In this document: piece after piece, positions 15,020-19,918 of the stretch
How positions within the stretch are numbered: the stretch's first letter is position 1
Layout of the letters: every line of letters begins with the position of its first letter
The notes under the pieces: model-generated
What the model was told of the DNA's origin: nothing
The model's database searches: none
The model's input: only the letters and a program-made list of their open reading frames with translations
Source of the DNA: an uncultured Eubacteriales bacterium
Lineage (GTDB): Bacteria; Bacillota; Clostridia; Oscillospirales; Oscillospiraceae
Assembly: GCA_900545805.1 (NCBI GenBank)
Contig: URAL01000031.1
Coordinates: forward strand, 1 to 19,918
Reading direction: 5' to 3'
DNA length: 19,918 nt
Made by a program: the position numbers and the translations under genes

Positions 15020-15447
15020 GCATTGGTCCTCCTTTTACCTATCCTCTTGTTTTTCAGTCTGATGCTGTCGTTTTTGCGCTTTTTGCTCTCGATTGCGCGT
15101 CTTTGTATCGTTTGAGCCGCTTCATCGTACTCAGCAGGCGATATCTCACACAACAGCTTCATAAACGCGTTGGCAAAACCGATATCGCACACCGCCGCCA
15201 TCGAGCAGCCGCTTTTCCCGACGTGTAAGGATATCTCTTCCTTTGTAAACGGAGCGGTTATGAGCGGAGCTTTGCTGCCATACAAGTATCCGGCAGCGCG
15301 CTTTTTCGCATTCGGCGATGCATCCGACGCAAGAAGCACGAGCTTTGCCGCATGCTCCCTGACTGCCGAGCCCGTATCCTCCTCGCCGATGCTCAGTGCA
15401 TTGGCCCTGCGCATGAGTCCCAGCAGATTTAAGGCTTTTTCTCTCAT
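15016..15447 (-). CDS. ylxQ: L7Ae/L30e-like ribosomal protein YlxQ
   Basis: A 143-residue protein of the L7Ae/L30e/S12e RNA-binding family, which recognises kink-turn RNA; its precise ligand in this operon is not established. The N-terminal 100 residues fit the fold: KALNLLGLMRRANALSIGEEDT, AKLVLLASDASPNAKKR, and CDIGFANAF near 86-95. The C-terminal extension (about 105-143) is strongly basic (ESKKRKNDSIRLKNKRIGKRR) and probably binds RNA. It is joined by ATGA overlaps to both ylxR and infB, the standard position for this gene in Firmicute nusA operons. Confidence 0.9.
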   Translation of the reverse strand: MREKALNLLGLMRRANALSIGEEDTGSAVREHAAKLVLLASDASPNAKKRAAGYLYGSKAPLITAPFTKEEISLHVGKSGCSMAAVCDIGFANAFMKLLCEISPAEYDEAAQTIQRRAIESKKRKNDSIRLKNKRIGKRRTNA

Positions 15448-15710
15448 GGTTTTGCCTCCATCTGCTGCCTGAGCTCTTCATATATTTCTTCAGGTATCTG
15501 AACTGAAAAAGCTCTTTCCAGCGCCTTAGACTTCATAGCTTTTTTAAGGCACTCGCCGTTCGGGCATAGATATGCGCCCCTGCCGGGCATCTTGCCCTTA
15601 AAATCCAGATTTACTTCCCCGTCCGGTGATTTCACCGCACGGATAAGCTCGCGCTTCGGCTTCATTTCCCGGCAGCCCAAGCACTGCCTCATGGGTATTT
15701 TCTTCTGCAC
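15444..15710 (-). CDS. ylxR: YlxR family (DUF448) nucleic-acid-binding protein
   Basis: A small 88-residue protein with the YlxR hallmarks: PMRQCLGCREMKPKRELIR near the start, GRGAYLCPNGECLKKA in the middle, and a C-terminal helical segment. YlxR proteins bind RNA or DNA and in Bacillus have been linked to metabolic gene regulation. CLGC and the later CPNGEC motif are typical. It lies 19 bp after nusA and overlaps ylxQ by four bases. Confidence 0.92.
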   Translation of the reverse strand: MQKKIPMRQCLGCREMKPKRELIRAVKSPDGEVNLDFKGKMPGRGAYLCPNGECLKKAMKSKALERAFSVQIPEEIYEELRQQMEAKP

Positions 15711-15729
15711 TGCGGCTGCCTCCTTTCCC

Positions 15730-16782
15730 TTATGCCTCAGACTCTGGCTTTATATCGATCTTATATCCGGTAAGTCTTGCGGCCAAGCGTGCGTTCTGGC
15801 CTTCCTTGCCGATGGCAAGGGACAGCTGGCTGTCCGGGACTATAACACGGCAGCTCTTGCCGTCCTCGAGCATCGTGACGCTTATTACCTCGCTGGGAGC
15901 AAGCGCCGCCGCGATATACTCCTCGGGGATCTCACTGTATTTTATAATGTCGATCTTCTCGCCGCCGAGCTCCTCTACTATGCTCGCAACACGGCCGCCC
16001 TTCGGGCCTACGCACGCGCCGATCGGGTCAACATCGGGATCGGTGGACCAAACGGCCATCTTTGCACGGCTGCCCGCTTCACGGGCAATTGACTTTATCT
16101 CGACCGTGCCGTCGAATATTTCGGGAACCTCGAGCTCAAACAGGCGCTTTACAAGGCCGGGGTGAGTACGGCTTATGAGTACCTGCGGGCCCTTGGTGGA
16201 ATTTCTGACCTCGACGACATAGACCTTTATGCGGTCGCCCTCTTTAAGCGGCTCGGTCTTGATCCTCTCGTTGGGAGCAAGCATCGCCTCGGTATACTCG
16301 CTGTTGGAGCTGATGCGGATGGAAACGCTTCCTGTCCTGGGTTCGATGCGTGATACGACGCCGGTGAGTATCTCGTGCTCCTTGGAGGTGAATTCCTCAT
16401 ACACGATGCCTCGCTCAGCCTCGCGGATTCCCTGGATTATGACCTGCTTTGCAGCCTGCGCTGCGATACGGCCGAACTTTTTCGTCTCAACAGGTATTTT
16501 TATGGTATCGCCGAGCTTTGCGCGCTTGGTCACCCTTTTTGCCGCCTCAAGGTCTATCTCCAGGGCGGGATCCTCTACCTGCTCGACGGCAACCTTGTTG
16601 ACATACATCTCGATGCGCTTTCTGTCCTCATCGAGCAGGATATCAACATTATCCGCACACTCGGGATTATCGCGGCGGAAAGCGGCCAGCATGGCCTGCT
16701 TTATCTTGTCATACATGTATTCTCTGGGTATGCCCTTTTCTTTTTCAAGATCTTCGATAGCGGAGAAAAATTCAGCGTTCAT
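15730..16782 (-). CDS. nusA: Transcription termination/antitermination factor NusA
   Basis: Binds RNA polymerase and nascent RNA and modulates pausing, termination and antitermination. The 350-residue protein has the short Firmicute form: the N-terminal polymerase-binding domain (1-125), an S1 domain (about 135-205, GVVSRIEPRTGSVSIRI), KH1 (GPKGGR at 259-264) and KH2 (GKEGQNARLAA at 325-335). The acidic repeats of the longer E. coli protein are absent, as in Bacillus. A TTG at 16788 could extend it by two residues, but I chose the ATG at 16780-16782, with GAGG about 10 bases upstream. It lies 21 bp after rimP. The protein may feed back on its own leader, which holds a terminator-like hairpin (17289-17312). 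Confidence 0.95.
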   Translation of the reverse strand: MNAEFFSAIEDLEKEKGIPREYMYDKIKQAMLAAFRRDNPECADNVDILLDEDRKRIEMYVNKVAVEQVEDPALEIDLEAAKRVTKRAKLGDTIKIPVETKKFGRIAAQAAKQVIIQGIREAERGIVYEEFTSKEHEILTGVVSRIEPRTGSVSIRISSNSEYTEAMLAPNERIKTEPLKEGDRIKVYVVEVRNSTKGPQVLISRTHPGLVKRLFELEVPEIFDGTVEIKSIAREAGSRAKMAVWSTDPDVDPIGACVGPKGGRVASIVEELGGEKIDIIKYSEIPEEYIAAALAPSEVISVTMLEDGKSCRVIVPDSQLSLAIGKEGQNARLAARLTGYKIDIKPESEA

Positions 16783-16803
16783 TTCCAATATACCTCTTCT
16801 TAT

Positions 16804-17247
16804 TTATATGGTTACGTGCAGCTTTACCTGCGCGATCTGTTCCTTCTTCAGATCAATTCCGGAAACCGTCAGATCTCCGTCGCTGTATTCTTCAAGCAAG
16901 CCGACGAGAGTTTTCCTTCCCTCATACGGACGATACAGCCTGACCTCGATTTCCGAGCCCATAAACTGCTCGAAATCCGACGGGCGCTTGAGCTCACGCT
17001 CCGCTCCGGCAGAGCCGACCTCAAACACATAGCTGCCGGGCACGGGATCTGCCTCGTCAAGTATCGGATCGAGTTTGCGGCTTATTGCCTCGCAGTCGGC
17101 AATGCCGACTCCGCCGTCCTTATCAATATAAACTCTCAGATACCATGTGCCGGCTTCCTTAATATATTCAACGCTCCACAGCCTGCAGCCTTCTTCCTCG
17201 ACCACAGGCCGTGCGAGCGCCTCGACTTTATCACTGATCTTACTCAT
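16804..17247 (-). CDS. rimP: Ribosome maturation factor RimP
   Basis: Needed for assembly of the 30S ribosomal subunit. The 147-residue protein has the two-domain RimP form: an N-terminal alpha/beta domain (KVEALARPVVEEEGCRLWSVEYIKE, then WYLRVYIDKDGGVGIADCEAISRKLDPILDE) and an SM-like C-terminal domain starting near residue 80 (YVFEVGSAGAERELKRPSDFEQFMG). It is the first gene of the large operon running to ribF. AGGAG lies a few bases before the ATG, and a promoter with a leader hairpin is predicted upstream. Confidence 0.94.
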   Translation of the reverse strand: MSKISDKVEALARPVVEEEGCRLWSVEYIKEAGTWYLRVYIDKDGGVGIADCEAISRKLDPILDEADPVPGSYVFEVGSAGAERELKRPSDFEQFMGSEIEVRLYRPYEGRKTLVGLLEEYSDGDLTVSGIDLKKEQIAQVKLHVTI

Positions 17248-17288
17248 AAACAGCTCCTGATTCTATCATCCGTAAAATGCTCAACAAA

Positions 17289-17312
17289 AAGAGTGGGCTG
17301 TGACCCACTCTT
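17289..17312 (-). terminator. Terminator-like hairpin: leader attenuator of the rimP operon, or terminator of the carboxypeptidase gene
   Basis: A perfect 9-bp stem (17289-17297 with 17304-17312) with a 6-nt loop, followed on the minus strand by TTTTTG. It lies 70-93 bases after the carboxypeptidase stop and about 42 bases before the rimP start. Because the predicted rimP promoter (17337-17365) lies upstream of it, transcripts from that promoter would pass through the hairpin within about 20-40 nt of their start. Confidence 0.75.
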
Positions 17313-17336
17313 GCATGCTTACTGACTTACCTTACT

Positions 17337-17365
17337 ATAATAACATCAAAATACCGTGATTGCAA
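17337..17365 (-). promoter_or_regulatory. Predicted promoter of the rimP-nusA-infB operon
   Basis: On the minus strand, TTGCAA (17360-17365), exactly 17 bp, then TATTAT (17337-17342). The start would fall near 17330, giving a leader of about 83 nt with the hairpin near its 5' end. Confidence 0.6.
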
Positions 17366-17381
17366 GTATTTTTTGCGTCGA

Positions 17382-18173
17382 TTATTTATAATGCGCGACA
17401 AATTCCTCAAGGCACATACCGTTTTTCATGATAAACTCCGCAGCTTCCTTGCCGACGTACCTGTAGTGCCACGGCTCATCCCAGCCGGTAATGCTTTTTT
17501 TGTTACCGGGATAGCGTTTAATAAAGCCGAACCGTGCGCAGTTAGCGTCGAGCCAATCGAAAAATTTAGTGTCCATCTGGCTATAGTCGAGCACTTCATA
17601 TTCTTTGTCTAAAATATCAACGGCAAGGCCGGTCTGATGATCGCTCGTTCCGGGCTTTGCGACAATTTCGGCTGCTATGCTCTGCGCTTCTTCGTAGGTA
17701 TATGCCCCGTTTTTGCTCAGCTCGGATGCTTTTTCGTTAAACAGCTGCTGCTGATCGGCATATGATCTGTAGCCGGCGCTAATATACGGCTCAAAGCCCG
17801 CCTCCTTCGCGGCAGACACAAAAGACGAAAGGCTTTCGATAATGCGCTTATCAACATACGGTCCGCCCGATCCAAACTGCTTCACTGCCGGAGCGTATGA
17901 CTTGATCGGAGTGGAGCTGTTTATAAGTATATACTGCCACTCGGTGATAGTTGTCACCGGAAACTCAAGATCCGTGTATTTTTCAAGCGAGACCTTGTCA
18001 GACGACTGATATTCGTCCATTGGATCCTTAAGGCCGTCAGTCTTAACGAACACAGAGTCCGCTCCGCCTACAACTACTTCAGAGGTGAGCTGAACGCGTG
18101 AGTTTATTATAAGCACCAGCATGGCAGCCATTATGATCATGAAAAAGGTCCACACCGTTTTCTTTATACGCAT
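17382..18173 (-). CDS. Membrane-anchored D-alanyl-D-alanine carboxypeptidase, VanY type (peptidase M15B)
   Basis: Trims the terminal D-Ala from peptidoglycan stem peptides outside the membrane. The 263-residue protein has an N-terminal membrane anchor (about 5-24) preceded by MRIKK. The M15B catalytic domain starts near residue 110 and shows the SAGYRSYADQQQLF segment (132-145), the zinc ligands His179 and Asp186 in SDHQTGLAVDI, and Glu233 with His236 in WDEPWHYRYVG. AGGAGGT lies 8 bases before the ATG. It has its own predicted promoter (18205-18233) immediately after the interrupted sigma factor gene. That position might hint at a sporulation role, but no evidence in the sequence proves it. 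D,D- rather than L,D- or dipeptidase activity is inferred from the VanY-type motifs. Confidence 0.9.
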   Translation of the reverse strand: MRIKKTVWTFFMIIMAAMLVLIINSRVQLTSEVVVGGADSVFVKTDGLKDPMDEYQSSDKVSLEKYTDLEFPVTTITEWQYILINSSTPIKSYAPAVKQFGSGGPYVDKRIIESLSSFVSAAKEAGFEPYISAGYRSYADQQQLFNEKASELSKNGAYTYEEAQSIAAEIVAKPGTSDHQTGLAVDILDKEYEVLDYSQMDTKFFDWLDANCARFGFIKRYPGNKKSITGWDEPWHYRYVGKEAAEFIMKNGMCLEEFVAHYK

Positions 18174-18204
18174 TTAGGCTCACCTCCTCATAAAATTTCA
18201 TGTT

Positions 18205-18233
18205 ATTTTACCACAAACCAAAGGCTTATACAA
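18205..18233 (-). promoter_or_regulatory. Predicted promoter of the carboxypeptidase gene
   Basis: On the minus strand, TTGTAT (18228-18233), 17 bp, then TAAAAT (18205-18210). The -35 box begins five bases after the sigma-fragment stop codon (18239-18241). There is no terminator between the two genes. Confidence 0.5.
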
Positions 18234-18238
18234 GAGCA

Positions 18239-18607
18239 TTATATCCTGTCGTCATCGCCGAGCTCTGCTCGGAGCCTGGCAAGCGCTTTCTTTTCAATAC
18301 GGCTGACATAAGAGCGGCTTATTCCGCATGCTTTTGCCGTCTCACGCTGTGTCATGGGCGGACTGCCGTCAAGGCCGTAGCGGAGCTTAATTATCCTTGC
18401 CTCCCTCTCATCAAGTGCGCTGCTTACAAGTCCTTTGAGTTTTTCGCACAGCTCAAGCTCGCCAATCCTCTCGCTCATCTCATCATCCTGAGACAGAACA
18501 TCCATGAGCGATAAGCTGTTGCCATCACCATCCGTGTCAAGGACTTCCGAGAGACTTACGTCACACATGGACTTTTTCTGGCTTCTGAAGTGCATAAGTA
18601 TTTCATT
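18239..18607 (-). pseudogene. sigK: C-terminal part of an interrupted SigK-type sporulation sigma factor
   Basis: The last 122 codons of a sigma-70 family protein, split at the end of region 2.4. It begins NEILMHFRSQKK, matching the CIENEILMHLR segment of SigK, then DVSL, SLMDVLSQDDE, the region 4 start LDEREARIIKLRYGLDG, and a full helix-turn-helix TQRETAKACGISRSYVSRIEKKAL. The SLMDVL and ISRSYVSRIEK wording favours SigK over SigE. Regions 1.2-2.4 (core binding, -10 recognition) are missing; upstream the frame runs into the 3' end of a serine recombinase gene in another frame, and the 58 codons back to an ATG at 18781 are not sigma-like. No ribosome binding site is seen for the fragment alone. 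In known skin elements the full gene is rebuilt by excision in the mother cell, so this is probably a split gene rather than a dead one. The N-terminal half is expected beyond the right edge. Confidence 0.88.
18603..18607 (-). other. Putative attachment-site core AATGA at the sigK/element junction
   Basis: The pentamer AATGA (minus strand) lies exactly where sigma-factor homology begins: AAT is the Asn codon and GA the start of the Glu codon in NEILMH. It also supplies the TGA stop of the recombinase. From memory of the literature, AATGA is the crossover core of the Bacillus subtilis skin element, which interrupts sigK at this point. Five bases can match by chance; the coincidence of position is what carries the call. 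Confidence 0.65.
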
Positions 18608-19918
18608 CGCTATCCTCTCCCAACGGATACATAGGTTGCTCAACAGGGGGCAAATCCGCCTCTCCATCCTCCGCAAAGAGGTAAACATAGGCATTTTTGC
18701 CGTCCCAGACCACCTTTTTGACGATGGTGCGCAGCAGGCGGCGTTTTTCCTCCAGCGTGGCAGAATCCGCCGCGCTGGCAAACGACTCGATCATCTCCTG
18801 ATGGAAGGCAAACTCCTGATGGAGCATTCGGCTCTGTTCGGTGAGGGCTTCCAGCTCGGCGAGGCGCAGCTGCTGGGTCTCGCTCTCCTGATGGAGCGCG
18901 TCGATCTGTTCCATGACGTACTTCGCAGAGGTGTCGCTGGCAACGGACAGGGACTCCACCAGCCGTTTGATGCGGTCTTCTGTCTCGGCGTGTTTTTCCC
19001 GGAGCAGCGCCAGCTCTGCGTCGTAGCCCTCCTTGCTGCCGCTGATGACCTTTTTGGTCTGCGCCAGCAGCCGGGTAAGGGTCTCCTTGTCGGCGGACAG
19101 CTTGCGGATCTCCTCGATGATCTTGGCGTCCAGCGTGTTGCCGTTGCAGTTTTTCATGGCGCAGACTGTGCCGTGGCTGCGCTCCTTGGTGGAGCACATG
19201 TAGGTGTAGATCAGCTCGCCGTCCGCATTCTTGCGGTTGGTCAGCTTCGGGCGCATATAGTCGCCGCATTCGCCGCAGCGCAGCAGCCCGGACAGCAGCG
19301 CCACGTTGCTGCGCGGCCTGCGGTAGCTCTTGGATTTGTTGACATCCAGCATGGCCTGCACCCGCACCCAATCGCTGCCCGCGATGATGCCCGGATGCTT
19401 GCCAACCGCCACGATCCATTCCTCCATGGGACGGATCTGATTCGCCTTGCCGGGGCGCTGGAGCGTGCGGTTATATGCCATGACGCCGTGCTCGCCGTCG
19501 AATTCCGAACGCTCGGCAAACAGGTCAACATTGTTCTCTTTCAGATACTGATACGCCGTGTCGTCGGCGATCATGTAGACTGGATTCGTGAGAATTCCCC
19601 GGATGGCAAAGCGGGTGAACTGCTTGCCGCGCTTCGTGACGCAGCGGTGCTCCAACAGGTACTGGTCGGTCTTGCTGAGCGAGCCGGTTTCCATGAATAC
19701 GGAGAAAATTGTTTTGACCATCTGGATTTCCTCCGGGATGGGCTTCAGCTTGTAGGCCTTGCGCTCCTTGCCGTCCACCGTTATCTTGGATTCACTCTCT
19801 GAAGCGTAGCCGGTGGGCGTGGTGCCGCCCAGCCAGCGTCCGGTCTTGGACAGCTCGTGCATGTTGTCCCGGATGCGCTCGGCGATGGTCTCCCGCTCCA
19901 GCTGGGAGAACACGGACG
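18603..19918 (-). CDS. Large serine recombinase (SpoIVCA-like), N-terminus cut by the window edge
   Basis: About 438 C-terminal residues are visible. The window begins just at the end of the catalytic resolvase domain (SVFSQLERETIAERIRDNM, the long helix that follows it), so the catalytic serine is off the edge. The recombinase domain follows (GRWLGGTTPTGY near 25-36 of the visible part, to about 190). Next come a zinc ribbon with Cys213, Cys216, Cys240 and Cys251, a long coiled coil (about 295-375), and a C-terminal strand segment (LRTIVKKVVWDGKNAYVYLF). The protein ends GEDSE with its TGA inside the junction core. Such enzymes excise or integrate DNA at short att sites. The gene is visibly more GC-rich than the flanking chromosome, indicating transfer. 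It reads straight into the sigma fragment with no terminator. The likely role is excision of the element that splits sigK. Confidence 0.92.
   Translation of the reverse strand, partial: SVFSQLERETIAERIRDNMHELSKTGRWLGGTTPTGYASESESKITVDGKERKAYKLKPIPEEIQMVKTIFSVFMETGSLSKTDQYLLEHRCVTKRGKQFTRFAIRGILTNPVYMIADDTAYQYLKENNVDLFAERSEFDGEHGVMAYNRTLQRPGKANQIRPMEEWIVAVGKHPGIIAGSDWVRVQAMLDVNKSKSYRRPRSNVALLSGLLRCGECGDYMRPKLTNRKNADGELIYTYMCSTKERSHGTVCAMKNCNGNTLDAKIIEEIRKLSADKETLTRLLAQTKKVISGSKEGYDAELALLREKHAETEDRIKRLVESLSVASDTSAKYVMEQIDALHQESETQQLRLAELEALTEQSRMLHQEFAFHQEMIESFASAADSATLEEKRRLLRTIVKKVVWDGKNAYVYLFAEDGEADLPPVEQPMYPLGEDSE

Noticed and set aside
18239..18781. A 180-codon open frame that could be read as a complete small sigma factor
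   Set aside because: Its first 58 codons are the recombinase 3' end read in a different frame and show no sigma homology. Only the part from 18607 down is sigma-like.
18504..19802. A 432-codon plus-strand open frame opposite the recombinase
   Set aside because: The minus-strand frame has clear recombinase domains. The plus frame is a GC-rich shadow with repetitive Leu/Ala/Gly composition.
1..19918. CRISPR arrays, rRNA or tRNA genes, insertion sequences
   Set aside because: No regularly spaced repeat array, no rRNA-like or cloverleaf sequence, and no transposase were seen. The only recombinase is the serine enzyme at the right edge.

Overview
The window looks like the chromosome of a spore-forming, low-to-mid GC Firmicute of class Clostridia, probably an Oscillospiraceae/Ruminococcaceae-type gut organism. 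The reasons are a SigK-type sporulation sigma factor fragment, the queA-tgt-yajC-yrzE gene order, the rimP-nusA-ylxR-ylxQ-infB-rbfA-nrnA-truB-ribF operon, strong GGAGG ribosome binding sites, and an SLH-domain surface protein carrying a Listeria-Bacteroides-type repeat. The assignment is by pattern only.

Layout: (1) Positions 1-316 are an AT-rich leader with a minus-strand promoter for a gene that starts at position 8 and runs off the left edge. (2) Positions 317-3380 (minus) hold queA-tgt-yajC-yrzE: tRNA queuosine modification, the Sec accessory protein YajC and a small membrane protein. A clear sigma-A-type promoter precedes queA, and a long hairpin buries the ribosome binding site and start codon of yrzE. 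(3) dapA (lysine/cell-wall diaminopimelate synthesis) and prfC (release factor 3) are on the plus strand, each followed by a hairpin terminator. (4) A large secreted SLH-anchored protein (minus, 6516-9299) has a putative cysteine-peptidase-like N-terminal domain. It is flanked by unusual hairpins on its 3' side and by a 36-bp direct repeat on its 5' side. (5) Positions 9568-17247 (minus) are the nine-gene translation/transcription operon from rimP to ribF, with many start/stop overlaps and a terminator-like hairpin in the predicted leader. (6) A membrane-anchored VanY-type D,D-carboxypeptidase (17382-18173, minus).

(7) The most notable region is at the right end. The C-terminal 122 codons of a SigK-like sigma factor are abruptly joined, at the region 2.4/3 boundary, to the 3' end of a GC-rich large serine recombinase gene that runs off the right edge. 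The junction carries the pentamer AATGA, the crossover core known from the Bacillus subtilis skin element, and it lies at the same place in the sigma factor. This is best read as one edge of a skin-like element that splits sigK and would be excised by its own recombinase during sporulation. The N-terminal half of sigK should lie beyond the element, outside the window.

Most genes are housekeeping. Novelty is concentrated in the sigK junction, the leader and start-codon hairpins, and the repeats around the SLH gene.
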